NCBI RefSeq assembly: GCF_020532805.1
Contig: NZ_MQTQ01000002.1
Coordinates: 1 to 51,644, forward strand
Length of the DNA: 51,644 nucleotides
Reading direction: 5' to 3'
From: Arthrobacter sp. SO5
GTDB lineage: Bacteria; Actinomycetota; Actinomycetes; Actinomycetales; Micrococcaceae
A program made the translations under genes and the position numbers. Positions 1-8,502 of this stretch are shown piece after piece. The notes under the pieces were generated by a model. The model searched no databases and was not told where the DNA came from. It saw only the letters and a program-made list of their open reading frames with translations. Positions within the stretch are counted from its first letter, which is position 1, and the number at the start of each line of letters is the position of its first letter.

Positions 1-58
1 GCCCCAGCCAGCCCCACCCGGTCCCGCCACTGGGCATGCGTTCCTCTGGCCCGCACCA

Positions 59-322
59 GTGGACATAATGCCGCTATGTCCATTCCAGGTGGCGACCGGA
101 GGACATGTGCCGCGGCCCGGTCCGCGACGAGTGGGCATGTCCTCCCCGGGCCCGGCAGAACCCACCACTCACGGGCCCGGCCGAACCCCGCCCCAACCAA
201 CCCCACACGGTCCCGCCACTGGGCATGTCCTCCCCTGGCCCCCGGGCATGTCCTCCCTCGGCGCGGACCAATGGACATAATGCCGCTATGTCCATTGCGG
301 GCCGCGACCGGGGGGCATGTCC
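59..322. repeat. Intergenic palindromic repeat cluster
   Basis: Two copies of an interrupted palindrome, GGACATA-N7-TATGTCC, share the same 7-base centre (ATGCCGC). The copy at 60-82 has 8-bp arms and the copy at 269-297 has perfect 11-bp arms. Around them the decamer GGRCATGTCC, or a one-base variant, recurs near 101, 131, 220, 246 and 314. The first 440 bases hold no credible gene; the short open frames here simply read through the palindromes. A related cluster lies at 27,618-27,830, so this looks like a dispersed intergenic repeat family. Its function is unknown: it could be a REP-like element, a protein-binding array or an RNA structure. Confidence 0.7.
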
Positions 323-358
323 CGGGAGGTCCAGCCGACGAACTCATCCTGAATAGCT

Positions 359-389
359 GCGGCTATGCGCGGCCGCCGTGCATAGCCGC
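359..389 (-). terminator. Hairpin downstream of the VOC gene
   Basis: Perfect 10-bp stem (359-368 with 380-389) and an 11-base G/C-rich loop, about 55 bases past the stop of the minus-strand VOC gene. There is no clear T-tract, so termination is inferred from position and stem strength. Confidence 0.5.
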
Positions 390-442
390 TCGGGCTGCTC
401 GGGCCGCTCAAGGGCCGGCGTCGGCTCCGGGTCAATGCGCCC

Positions 443-1318
443 TTAGCGGACCGCCACGCGGATGCGGTTGCGCCACGGGTCCTCGAAACGCAACTCGGCT
501 CCGGTGTGGTGCAAGGAGACGCGGGCGGTCTTGAGGCGCTCGGCGAGCGCCCCGACGTCGTCACCCGAAGGTACTTCGATGAGCACTTCACCAAGGCCCA
601 GGGTGTCCCGGCGCGGGCCGGCGCCGCGGCTGTTCCAGACATTCATGGCCATGTGGTGGTGGTAGCCGCCGGCCGAGACGAACAGCGCCTGGCCGTGCCA
701 GCCCGCCGTCCTCTCGAAGCCAAGGGTCCCCACATAGAAGTCCTGGGCCGACTGGACGTCACCCACCTGCAGGTGGACGTGCCCGACGCCGGCCTCCGCC
801 TCCCGCTGTCCGGCCAGCGACGCTTCGGTGAGGTGCTGCTCGAGGTAGCGCCGCGGCGGCAGGGCCAGGCTGTCCATCACGACGTTCTTGCCGTCCCAGG
901 ACCAGGCCTCGCGCGGCCGGTCCCAGTAGAGTTCGATGCCGTTGCCCTCGGGATCACTGAAGTAGAAGGCCTCGCTGACGAGGTGATCGGCGCTTCCGGT
1001 GAAGGACTGCGGCTCGTACTGCGCGGCGGACGCGACGGTGGCCGCCAGGGATGGCTGGTCCTCGAACAGCAGGGCCGTATGGAAGAGGCCCGCCTCTCCG
1101 CGCGGGGGGATGGCGAGCCCGGGTGAAGGGGCCAGGTGGACCAGCGGCTTCTGCCGGCGTCCAAGGTAGATCCCGCCGTCCTGCTCGGCCACGATCTCCA
1201 GGCCGAGGGCCTGCTGGTAGTAGGCGGTCATGACCTTCATGTCACCGACCTTGAGCATCACGGTGCCCATGGCCAGTTCGGCGGGAAGAAGGTCCTGGGT
1301 GCTGGCTTTTGCAGACAT
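443..1318 (-). CDS. VOC-family (glyoxalase/extradiol dioxygenase-fold) protein
   Basis: A 291-residue protein with two vicinal-oxygen-chelate modules. The first starts near residue 15 (GTVMLKVGDMKVMTAYYQ) and the second near residue 180 (VGHVHLQVGDVQSAQDFYVG). Metal-ligand candidates are His in LFHTALLF, Glu in GNGIELYWDRP, and His in GHVHLQ and GGYHHHMAMN. The layout resembles CatE-like catechol 2,3-dioxygenases, which cleave aromatic rings with Fe(II), but the substrate cannot be read from sequence. I chose the ATG at 1318 because GGAG lies 7 bases upstream; an in-frame ATG at 1339 has a weaker site. It is probably monocistronic, with a hairpin after the stop. Confidence 0.85.
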   Translation of the reverse strand: MSAKASTQDLLPAELAMGTVMLKVGDMKVMTAYYQQALGLEIVAEQDGGIYLGRRQKPLVHLAPSPGLAIPPRGEAGLFHTALLFEDQPSLAATVASAAQYEPQSFTGSADHLVSEAFYFSDPEGNGIELYWDRPREAWSWDGKNVVMDSLALPPRRYLEQHLTEASLAGQREAEAGVGHVHLQVGDVQSAQDFYVGTLGFERTAGWHGQALFVSAGGYHHHMAMNVWNSRGAGPRRDTLGLGEVLIEVPSGDDVGALAERLKTARVSLHHTGAELRFEDPWRNRIRVAVR

Positions 1319-1392
1319 GTGATCGCTCCGGTGCTTCATCGGCCACCGACCTTCGATGACCTCCTACAGAGTAAATTACTTGAAGCTTCAAT

Positions 1393-2532
1393 TTATTCCG
1401 AATCGGCCCGATATCCCCGGCTGACGAGCTCTCCCCGCAGCACAATGTGCGTGAGCTCCCGCAGTGTGGCCGGATTGTTCCGCGGATCCTCGGCGACTAC
1501 GAGGACATCGGCGCTAGCCCCTTCCGTGATGGAGTCAGCCCCGAGCCAGTCCCGCGCGGCCCAGGCGCCGGCGTCGAGGGCGGCCCGGGCAGGCAGCCCG
1601 GCTGCGTGCAGGGCCTCGAGCTCGTCCACGATGCGCCCGTGCCTGATCACGCTGCCGGCATCCGTTCCGGCGTAGATGGTGACGCCGGCCTCGAATGCCT
1701 CAAGGACCCGCTCAGCGCGCCGTTCCCAGAGCGTGCGCATGTGGGCCGCGTACCGGGGGAACTTCGCGCCGGCCTGCGCGGCGATGTCCGGGAACGTGGC
1801 GATGTTGATCAGGGTGGGGACAATCGGTACGCCCTGCTCCACGAAACGGGGCAGGTGCCGGGACTGGAGGCCGGTGGCGTGCTCAACGCAGTCGATCCCG
1901 GCGTCGAGCATGCCATCGAGCGTGTCCGCGGCGAAACAATGCGCCGTCACGCGGGCGCCCTCGTCGTGCGCGGCCCGCACGGCGTCCTTGAGCACCGCGG
2001 CGGGGAAACAGGGGGTGAGGTCACCGGCGTCGCGGTCGATCCAGTCCCCCACAAGCTTGACCCAGCCGTCCCCGGCGCGGGCCTGCTTGCGCACCGCCTC
2101 CACGAGGCCCTCCGGTTCCACTTCGACGGCGAAGCCCTGGAGGTAGCGGCGGGTCCGGGCGATGTGCCGTCCCGAGCGGATGATACGCGGCAACTCTTTC
2201 CGCTGCTGGAGCCAGCGGGTGTCATGGACCGCCCCGGCGTCGCGGACCAGCAGCGTGCCGGCGTTCCGGTCCGTGACGGCCTGGCGTTCGGCCAGCTCGG
2301 CCGTGACGTCCCCGCCGGGGCCAAGACCGATGTGGCAGTGCGCATCCACCAGCCCGGGCAGGACCCAGCCGTCCAGCACCAGGTCCGGGGAGCCGGCGGG
2401 CCGGCGGAAGGTCAGCAGGCCGTCCACCGACCAGAGCCCGCGCGCTTCCCGGTCGGGTCCGGTAAGAATGGGGCCGCTGAACTCGATGATGCCCACGTCA
2501 GGAGGCCCGGGCGTGCTGGCTCCGGCTGACAT
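1393..2532 (-). CDS. Amidohydrolase-superfamily metal-dependent hydrolase
   Basis: A 379-residue protein of the imidazolonepropionase/prolidase-like amidohydrolase group. The HxH metal motif is in GLVDAHCHIGLG near residue 65. Further ligands are probably the histidines of VTAHCFA and DCVEHATGL around residues 195-220, and the Asp of YAGTDAGS near 295. The N-terminal and C-terminal beta segments (ending in a VLRGELVSRGY stretch) are typical of the composite sandwich domain. The substrate is unknown; the family cleaves cyclic amides, dipeptides or deaminated bases. The gene overlaps the end of the alpha/beta hydrolase gene by 35 bases, so the two are probably cotranscribed. An amidohydrolase downstream of ffh also occurs in mycobacteria, as I recall. 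Confidence 0.85.
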   Translation of the reverse strand: MSAGASTPGPPDVGIIEFSGPILTGPDREARGLWSVDGLLTFRRPAGSPDLVLDGWVLPGLVDAHCHIGLGPGGDVTAELAERQAVTDRNAGTLLVRDAGAVHDTRWLQQRKELPRIIRSGRHIARTRRYLQGFAVEVEPEGLVEAVRKQARAGDGWVKLVGDWIDRDAGDLTPCFPAAVLKDAVRAAHDEGARVTAHCFAADTLDGMLDAGIDCVEHATGLQSRHLPRFVEQGVPIVPTLINIATFPDIAAQAGAKFPRYAAHMRTLWERRAERVLEAFEAGVTIYAGTDAGSVIRHGRIVDELEALHAAGLPARAALDAGAWAARDWLGADSITEGASADVLVVAEDPRNNPATLRELTHIVLRGELVSRGYRADSE

Positions 2533-3262
2533 CGGCGATGAAGGAACGGATGATGCCGTCGCCCTCGGCGGAATCCTGTGGCCGGTGGCCCCCCGGGGCG
2601 GTGCGGTGCAGGGCGCCGGTTTCGCGCAGGTAGCCGGCGATTTCCTCGTAGAGGGGCTCCCACCCGCCGGTGAGAATCAGGGTGGGTACGCCGGGCACTA
2701 TCTGCAGCGGCGCCTCCCACGGGGGTGCCTGCAGCCGGAGCCGTCGGGCCTCGCGCTGATCAGGCGGTGTCGAGGCCGCAGCGCCTGGCACGTGGGCGGG
2801 GTCCGAGACTGGGTCCGAGACTGCAAAGGCACGGCGGATAAACTCCCGCTGGAAATCATCGTCGCTGAGGTGCAGCCGAACGTCGAAGAGCGGCTGCATC
2901 AGCACCCGGTGCGCCGCCGTGGCGGGAAGCTCGGCCGTGAGCGAGAGGCAGGCCGGTTCCACGAGCGTCAGGGACTGCACCAGCTCGGGCCGTTCGACGG
3001 CGGCCATCATCGCCGCGATGGCCCCCTGGGAATGCGCCACGATGTGGCCGCCGGCCTCCCCGCGGCCGTCGTCGGCCAGGGCGGCGAGGACAATCGCGGC
3101 GTCAGCGGAGAAGTCCGACGGGAGCGGCTCTGCGACGGCGTCGAAACCGTGCCGGCGCAGGAACAATGAATCGTAGCCCAGCGCCATCCCGTGCTGTTTC
3201 GGCCACGCGGCAGCTCCGAAACTGCCCGCCCCGTGGACGAAGACAACGCGCTGCTTGAACAT
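2498..3262 (-). CDS. Alpha/beta-hydrolase fold protein
   Basis: A 254-residue cytosolic alpha/beta hydrolase. The oxyanion motif HGAG follows the first strand (VVFVHGAGSFG). The nucleophile elbow is AHSQGAIAA (Gx-S-x-G type with His at the first position, near residue 80), a likely general acid lies in the following strands, and the catalytic His is probably that of PGGHRPQD near residue 235. Substrate unknown; esterase or lipase-like activity is inferred. It lies about 60 bases downstream of ffh on the same strand and overlaps the amidohydrolase gene, forming a two-gene hydrolase unit. Confidence 0.8.
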   Translation of the reverse strand: MFKQRVVFVHGAGSFGAAAWPKQHGMALGYDSLFLRRHGFDAVAEPLPSDFSADAAIVLAALADDGRGEAGGHIVAHSQGAIAAMMAAVERPELVQSLTLVEPACLSLTAELPATAAHRVLMQPLFDVRLHLSDDDFQREFIRRAFAVSDPVSDPAHVPGAAASTPPDQREARRLRLQAPPWEAPLQIVPGVPTLILTGGWEPLYEEIAGYLRETGALHRTAPGGHRPQDSAEGDGIIRSFIADVSRSQHARAS

Positions 3263-3279
3263 GCACTAACCCTATTCCA

Positions 3280-3300
3280 CCGGCCCGACAATAAGGCCGG
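3280..3300 (-). terminator. Possible hairpin after ffh
   Basis: CCGGCC (3280-3285) pairs with GGCCGG (3295-3300) around a 9-base loop, between the ffh stop and the next minus-strand start. The stem is short and lacks a T-tract, so it may only attenuate read-through. Confidence 0.3.
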
Positions 3301-3322
3301 CGACATCGCCGCGGGCGGCTGC

Positions 3323-4906
3323 CTACTTGTTGCCGCCGAGGAACTTGTCGAAGCCCTTGGGCAGGTTCAGCTGGGAGGGATCGAAGTCCGCACCCTGCTG
3401 CCCGAAGGATGCCCCGGTGGGCAGTGCCTTGGGGCCTGCGGCACGCCGGGTCTCCGCGTCCTTGAGTTCCTGCGCGGCCTTGGCCGGGTTGCCGGAACGG
3501 GCCTTCTTCTTGGGGGCGCTCTTGGCGGCCTTGCGCGCACCGCCGCCCGTGCCGGGCATCCCCGGCATGCCGGGCATGCCGCCGCCGGCAGCCATCTTCT
3601 TCATCATCTTCTGCGCCTGGCCGAACCGCTCCAGCAGGCCGTTGACCTCGGAGACGTGCACACCGGAACCACGGGCAATGCGGGCCCGGCGGGAGCCGTT
3701 GATAATTTTCGGTGCCACGCGCTCGTGCGGCGTCATGGAGCGGACAATGGCCTCCACACGGTCGATTTCGCGTTCGTCAAACTGTTCCAGCTGCTGCCGG
3801 ATGTTCTGCGCGCCCGGCATCATCATCAGCATCTTCTTCATGGAACCCATGTTGCGGATCTGCTGCATCTGGGCCAGGAAGTCATCCAGGGTGAAATCTT
3901 CCCGGTCGGCGAACTTCTGCGCCATCCGGGCAGCTTCATCCTTGTCCCAGGACTTCTCCGCCTGCTCGATCAGGGTGAGCACGTCACCGAGGTCGAGGAT
4001 GCGCGAGGCCATCCGGTCCGGGTGGAAGAGCTCGAAGTCATCGAGGCCTTCGCCGGTGGAGGCGAACATGACGGGCTTGCCGGTGACCGACGCGACGGAA
4101 AGGGCGGCACCGCCGCGGGCGTCGCCGTCGAGCTTGGAGAGCACGATGCCGGTGAAGTTGACGCCCTCATCGAAGGCGAGGGCCGTGTTGACGGCGTCCT
4201 GGCCGATCATCGAGTCGATGACAAAGAGGACTTCGTTGGGAACGATTGCCCGGCGGATCTGGCGGGCCTGCTCCATCATCTCGGCGTCGACGCCGGTCCG
4301 GCCGGCGGTGTCCACAATCACGACGTCGTGCAGGGTGCGGCGGGCCTCCTCGACGCCGGCACGGGCGACGGCGACGGGGTCGCCGATCGGGTGCTCAAGC
4401 TCCGCGGAGGTGGCACCGGGGTGCGGTGCGAAGACGGGGACGCCGGCGCGCTGGCCGACGATCTGGAGCTGGTTGACCGCGTTGGGTCGCTGCAGGTCCG
4501 AAGCGACCAGCATGGGGCTGTGGCCCTGGGCTTTGAGGTGCTTGGCCAGCTTGCCGGCGAGGGTGGTTTTGCCGGCGCCCTGGAGGCCGGCGAGCATGAT
4601 GATGGTGGGCCCGGTCTTGGCGAGGCGGATGCGGCGCGTTTCGCCGCCGAGGATCTCGACGAGCTCCTCGTTGACGATCTTCACAATCTGCTGGCCAGGG
4701 TTCAGCGCGGCGTTGACCTCGGCCCCGAGCGCGCGCTCGCGCACGCGTCCGGTGAACTCGCGGACCACGGGCACGGCGACGTCGGCGTCCAGCAGGGCAC
4801 GCCGGATCTCGCGGACCGTGCCGTCAACGTCAGCCTCGGTGAGGCGGCCTTTGCCGCGGAGGTTCTTGAAGGTTGCTGTCAACCGGTCAGAGAGTGAATT
4901 GAACAC
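3323..4906 (-). CDS. ffh: Signal recognition particle GTPase Ffh
   Basis: A 527-residue SRP54 homologue that binds signal peptides and the SRP RNA and docks with FtsY at the membrane. The N domain occupies residues 1-90 and the G domain about 95-295, with P-loop GLQGAGKTT, DTAGR and the TKLDGDARGG closing motif. The methionine-rich M domain follows (MKKMLMMMPG; then SRRARIARGSGVHVSEVN, the RNA-binding helix region). The C-terminus carries a Gly/Met/Pro-rich segment and a basic stretch. Start is GTG at 4906, matching the usual MFNSLSDRL opening. Its partner gene ftsY is at 11,600-12,817. Identification is certain. Confidence 0.98.
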   Translation of the reverse strand: MFNSLSDRLTATFKNLRGKGRLTEADVDGTVREIRRALLDADVAVPVVREFTGRVRERALGAEVNAALNPGQQIVKIVNEELVEILGGETRRIRLAKTGPTIIMLAGLQGAGKTTLAGKLAKHLKAQGHSPMLVASDLQRPNAVNQLQIVGQRAGVPVFAPHPGATSAELEHPIGDPVAVARAGVEEARRTLHDVVIVDTAGRTGVDAEMMEQARQIRRAIVPNEVLFVIDSMIGQDAVNTALAFDEGVNFTGIVLSKLDGDARGGAALSVASVTGKPVMFASTGEGLDDFELFHPDRMASRILDLGDVLTLIEQAEKSWDKDEAARMAQKFADREDFTLDDFLAQMQQIRNMGSMKKMLMMMPGAQNIRQQLEQFDEREIDRVEAIVRSMTPHERVAPKIINGSRRARIARGSGVHVSEVNGLLERFGQAQKMMKKMAAGGGMPGMPGMPGTGGGARKAAKSAPKKKARSGNPAKAAQELKDAETRRAAGPKALPTGASFGQQGADFDPSQLNLPKGFDKFLGGNK

Positions 4907-5058
4907 GCGCCGTGCACTTCTTTCAGTGGATCTACAGTTGGCGGCCGGTCCCGCATGCCAGCGTCGTGACTGGTGTTCGCCTGAACGAACCGCCTCGACA
5001 ACGGGACTCGACTATCTAGGGTACCAAGACGCGCGTTCAAGATGGCATGCTGGCTTAG

Positions 5059-6447
5059 GTGACCAGCCAAATAACTGTGAAAACCCTGCTCATCCTCGGC
5101 GCGACGGGCGACCTGACCGGCAGGCTGTTGCTCCCCGGCCTGGCCAGGCTCGTGTCCCGCGGACGCGCCGATGCGCTGACGCTGGTAGGGGCGGGCTCGG
5201 ATGCCTGGACGCAGGAACAGTGGCTGGGCCGGATTGAAGAGTCCTTTGCCGATGAGGCTTCCCAGGCCGAGGCCTACGGCAGGCGGGAACTGAAACGGAT
5301 CCGGGAGACCAGCAGCTACCACCAGCTGGATGTCACGGCCGCGGGTCAGCTGGCCGGACTCCTGGCCCGGCTGGAGGGGCCCGTAGCCATCTACTTCGCG
5401 CTACCGCCGCGCGTCAGCCAGCTGGCCTGCGAGGCGCTGGCTCCCGGGCAGGTACCGCCCGGGACCCGGCTGGTCATGGAGAAACCGTTTGGTTCCAGCG
5501 AGGACTCCGCCCGGCACCTGAATGTTAGCCTTGCCGGCCTTGTCCCGGAGGACCACATCCACCGGGTGGACCACTTCCTGGGCAAGGCGACAGTGCTGAA
5601 CATCCTGGGCCTGCGCTTCGCGAACGCCTTCCTCGAGCCGGTGTGGAACCGGGAGCACATCGAAAAGGTGGAGATCATCTTCGACGAGGACCTCGCCCTT
5701 GAGGGGCGTGCCCGCTACTACGACGGCGCCGGCGCCCTCCGCGACATGGTCCAGAGCCACCTTCTCCAGGTCATGGCGCTCATGGCGATGGAAGCTCCGG
5801 CGTCCGTCGATGAGCGCGATTTGCGCGATGCGGTGGCCACGGCCCTGCGCGCCAGCAGCATCAAGGCGCCCTATGCCAAGAGCACACGCCGCGCCCGGTA
5901 CGCCGCCGGCTCCATCAACGGGCGCAAGGTCCCCGACTACGCCAAGGAAGAGGGGGTGGACGCGGCCCGCGGGACCGAGACTCTTGCCGAGGTCCACGTG
6001 GAGATCGACAACTGGCGCTGGCAGGGGGTGCCGTTCATCCTGCGCTCCGGCAAAGCCCTGGGCATAAAACGCAAGGAGGCGGTGGTTACCTTTCGTCCCG
6101 TCCCGCACTTGCCGAAGGGCTTCACCGGGGTGGACTCGCCCAATCAGCTGCGGATCGGGTTCGGCCCGGACACGCTGGAGTTCGACGTCGATGTGAACGG
6201 CCCGGGCAATGTGCTCAGCCTGGACCGGGCCACGCTCAAGGCCGAACTCAGCGGTTCCGGGCTGCTCCCTTACGGCGAAGTCCTGGAGGGGGTCCTGACC
6301 GGCGATCCCCTGCTCTCAGTCCGGGCGGACATCGCGGAAGACTGTTGGCGGATCATCGACCCCGTCCTCAGGGCCTGGGGCCGGGGCAGCGTGCCGCTGG
6401 AAGAGTATCCCGCCGGCGGTGCGGGGCCGGCGGGCTGGCCGGCCTGA
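5059..6447 (+). CDS. Glucose-6-phosphate dehydrogenase-family oxidoreductase
   Basis: A 462-residue G6PDH-family protein with the NADP-binding loop LGATGDLTGR at residues 10-20 and the substrate/catalytic signature RVDHFLGKATV near residue 170 (His and Lys conserved). The downstream regions around KVEIIFDE and GALRDMVQSHLLQ are also typical. It is shorter than canonical Zwf (about 490-510 residues), so it may be a second, specialised isoenzyme; I therefore give no symbol. The expected reaction is glucose-6-phosphate to 6-phosphogluconolactone with NAD(P)H. Start GTG at 5059 has a poor ribosome site, and a GTG at 5077 is an alternative. Transcribed divergently from ffh and ending at a strong shared terminator. 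Confidence 0.85.
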   Translation: MTSQITVKTLLILGATGDLTGRLLLPGLARLVSRGRADALTLVGAGSDAWTQEQWLGRIEESFADEASQAEAYGRRELKRIRETSSYHQLDVTAAGQLAGLLARLEGPVAIYFALPPRVSQLACEALAPGQVPPGTRLVMEKPFGSSEDSARHLNVSLAGLVPEDHIHRVDHFLGKATVLNILGLRFANAFLEPVWNREHIEKVEIIFDEDLALEGRARYYDGAGALRDMVQSHLLQVMALMAMEAPASVDERDLRDAVATALRASSIKAPYAKSTRRARYAAGSINGRKVPDYAKEEGVDAARGTETLAEVHVEIDNWRWQGVPFILRSGKALGIKRKEAVVTFRPVPHLPKGFTGVDSPNQLRIGFGPDTLEFDVDVNGPGNVLSLDRATLKAELSGSGLLPYGEVLEGVLTGDPLLSVRADIAEDCWRIIDPVLRAWGRGSVPLEEYPAGGAGPAGWPA

Positions 6448-6490
6448 CCGCCGCCGCCTGAGGCGGCCCGACCGCCGTCGTCGTCGGACA

Positions 6491-6534
6491 CGAAAGCGGG
6501 CCGGGAACCATGTGAGGTTCCCGGCCCGCTTTCG
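6491..6534. terminator. Bidirectional intrinsic terminator
   Basis: Perfect 19-bp stem (6491-6509 with 6516-6534) around a 6-base loop, between the convergent G6PDH-like gene and glnK. The symmetric stem with AAA/TTT at its base can stop both transcripts. It is the strongest hairpin I saw in the window. Confidence 0.85.
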
Positions 6535-6546
6535 GTTGCGCGCCGC

Positions 6547-6885
6547 CTAGATAGCGGCCGATCCGCGTTCTCCAGTGCGGACCCGCACCGCCTCGAACAC
6601 GTCCATCGTCCAGACCTTGCCGTCACCGGCCCGGCCCGTGTTGGAACTGGCGATAATGACGTCCAGAATGTCGTCCGCCTGCTCGTCGGTGGCCAGGACT
6701 TCCACCCGGATTTTGGGCAGCAGGTCAACGTTGTATTCGGCGCCGCGGTACACCTCGGTGTAGCCGCGCTGCCTGCCATACCCGCTTGCCGCGCTGACCG
6801 TGAGGCCCTGCACCCCGTAGGCTTCCAGGCCCTCCCGGATCGCTTCGAGCTTTTCCGGCCGGACGATTGCTGTAATCAGTTTCAT
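6547..6885 (-). CDS. glnK: PII nitrogen-regulatory protein GlnK/GlnB
   Basis: A 112-residue PII protein, exactly the family length. The T-loop YRGAEYNVDLLPK contains Tyr51, the position uridylylated or adenylylated in PII proteins. The B-loop is TGRAGDGKVW and the C-terminal strand ends VRVRTGERG. It senses 2-oxoglutarate and ATP/ADP and plugs the AmtB channel. Its ATG overlaps the amtB stop by 4 bases (ATGA), so the two are translationally coupled. In mycobacteria and Streptomyces the third gene is glnD; here the transcript instead ends at a strong terminator. Confidence 0.97.
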   Translation of the reverse strand: MKLITAIVRPEKLEAIREGLEAYGVQGLTVSAASGYGRQRGYTEVYRGAEYNVDLLPKIRVEVLATDEQADDILDVIIASSNTGRAGDGKVWTMDVFEAVRVRTGERGSAAI

Positions 6886-8243
6886 GCCCCCACACTTTCC
6901 TTGCCTGCTGCGGTCTTCTTGCCGTTGGACGCCGGGTCCATCGGTGCGGCTGGGGCCCCTGCGGCCTGGGCCTTGCCCGTGATGAGTTCGTGCAACGGGG
7001 TGAAGCTTCCGCCGTGGCCGCCGACACCGAATTCGTAGGCGGTCTCTGCGTGCAGGCTGAGGTCCACGCCGACGACTTCCTGCTCCTGGGAGACCCGGAA
7101 GCCCATCGTCTTGTGGATGGCCAGGGCGATGATGGTGGTCAGGATCGCGGAGTAGGCGATCGCGATGCCCGCCACTGCGAGCTGCGCCCAGAGCTGGGTG
7201 AGGCCGCCGCCGTAGAAGAGGCCGCCGCCCACGCCCTCGACCGGGAGGGCAATGAAGCCCAGCGCCACGGTGCCGATGATGCCGGACACGAGGTGGACAC
7301 CGACGACGTCAAGCGAATCGTCGAAGCCCCAGCGGAACTTGAGTCCGACGGCGAGTGCGGAGGCCACACCGGCGATAACTCCGAGGCACAGCGCGCCGAC
7401 GGGGCTGACGTTGGCGCAGGCCGGGGTGATGGCGACGAGGCCGGCGACCACACCGGAGGCGGCACCGAGCGAGGTCGGGTGGCCGTCGCGGATGCGTTCC
7501 GTGATGAGCCAGCCGAGCATGGCCGCGGCCGGGGCTGCCAGGGTGTTGACCCAGATGAGGCCGCCCTGTTCCGCAGTCGTCGCCGCGCCGCCGTTGAAGC
7601 CGAACCAGCCGAACCAGAGGATGGCGGCACCGAGCATGACGAAGGGGATGTTGTGCGGACGGTGGTTGGGATCCTTGCCGAAGCCCTTGCGGTTTCCGAT
7701 GATCAGCACGAGCATCAGGGCCGCGACACCGGCGTTGATGTGGACCACCGTACCGCCGGCGAAGTCAATCGCGGGTCCGAGGGCCTTGCCGATGGCGCCT
7801 TCCGGGCCGAACAGCCCGCCGCCCCAGACCATGTAGGCCAGGGGGCAGTACACGAGCGTGACCCAGACCGGCACGAAGACCGTCCAGGCGCCGAACTTGG
7901 CGCGGTCGGCGATCGCGCCGCTGATCAGTGCCACGGTGATGATGGCGAAGGTTGCCGCGTAGCCGACCTTGATGAGTCCGTCAGGGGAGGTGATGCCTTC
8001 CAGCCCGAAGGTGGCGAAGGGGTTTCCGACGATCTGCAGGAAGCCCTCACCGGAGCTCATCGAGGCGCCCCAGAGCACCCACACCACACCGACCATGCCG
8101 ATGGAGATGAAGCTCATCATCATCATGTTCAGTGCAGCCTTGGCGCGTGTCATGCCGCCGTAGAAAAATGCGAGTCCAGGTGTCATGAACAGCACGAGTG
8201 CCGCTGCCACCATCAGCCATACGTGACCTGCGGTAAGTTCCAT
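6882..8243 (-). CDS. amtB: Ammonium transporter AmtB
   Basis: A 453-residue membrane protein of the Amt/Rh family with about 11 transmembrane helices. Signatures include FFYGGMTR near residue 27, AGGTVVHINAG (first pore His, near 165), FNGGAA, and VGVHLVSGIIGT (second pore His, near 320). It carries NH4+/NH3 across the membrane. The cytosolic tail is Ala/Pro/Lys-rich. The ATG at 8243 is preceded by GGGAGGA. It is the first gene of an amtB-glnK operon, with a probable GlnR operator about 160 bases upstream. Confidence 0.97.
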   Translation of the reverse strand: MELTAGHVWLMVAAALVLFMTPGLAFFYGGMTRAKAALNMMMMSFISIGMVGVVWVLWGASMSSGEGFLQIVGNPFATFGLEGITSPDGLIKVGYAATFAIITVALISGAIADRAKFGAWTVFVPVWVTLVYCPLAYMVWGGGLFGPEGAIGKALGPAIDFAGGTVVHINAGVAALMLVLIIGNRKGFGKDPNHRPHNIPFVMLGAAILWFGWFGFNGGAATTAEQGGLIWVNTLAAPAAAMLGWLITERIRDGHPTSLGAASGVVAGLVAITPACANVSPVGALCLGVIAGVASALAVGLKFRWGFDDSLDVVGVHLVSGIIGTVALGFIALPVEGVGGGLFYGGGLTQLWAQLAVAGIAIAYSAILTTIIALAIHKTMGFRVSQEQEVVGVDLSLHAETAYEFGVGGHGGSFTPLHELITGKAQAAGAPAAPMDPASNGKKTAAGKESVGA

Positions 8244-8401
8244 GGTGCACGTCCTCCCTTGCTTGGATGCGATCTTGATTTCTTCTTGCGGAGTTTCTCC
8301 GCATGCCTCAACGCGGTTTGCGCTCTAAGAAGAGTGTGGCGGGGCCGTGTTTCGCCGCCGGAGGATTTATATTGCCGGGTTGTTACAAGAACCCCCGGGA
8401 A

Positions 8402-8439
8402 GTAAATGATGCAATTCCTTCTTGTTACGGTTATGTTTC
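8402..8439 (-). promoter_or_regulatory. Probable GlnR operator of amtB-glnK
   Basis: Read on the minus strand this is GAAAC-n6-GTAAC-n6-GAATT-n6-TTTAC. Known actinobacterial GlnR sites alternate GTnAC and GAAAC boxes with exact 6-base spacers. Here two boxes are perfect, one matches 3 of 5 bases and one 4 of 5, all in register. It lies 159-196 bases upstream of amtB, a classic GlnR target, in the divergent region shared with the broken MFS gene. Activation under nitrogen limitation is inferred. Confidence 0.65.
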
Positions 8440-8502
8440 ACGCGATCCATCACGCCGTTGCAGCGGCCACGCCCCGCACCCCCACCGCCAGGAAGCCAGC
8501 AC

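Noticed and set aside
59..534. Short open frames beginning MDIMPLCP at the window start
   Set aside because: They are translations of the palindromic repeats in several frames on both strands, with no ribosome sites or domain content.
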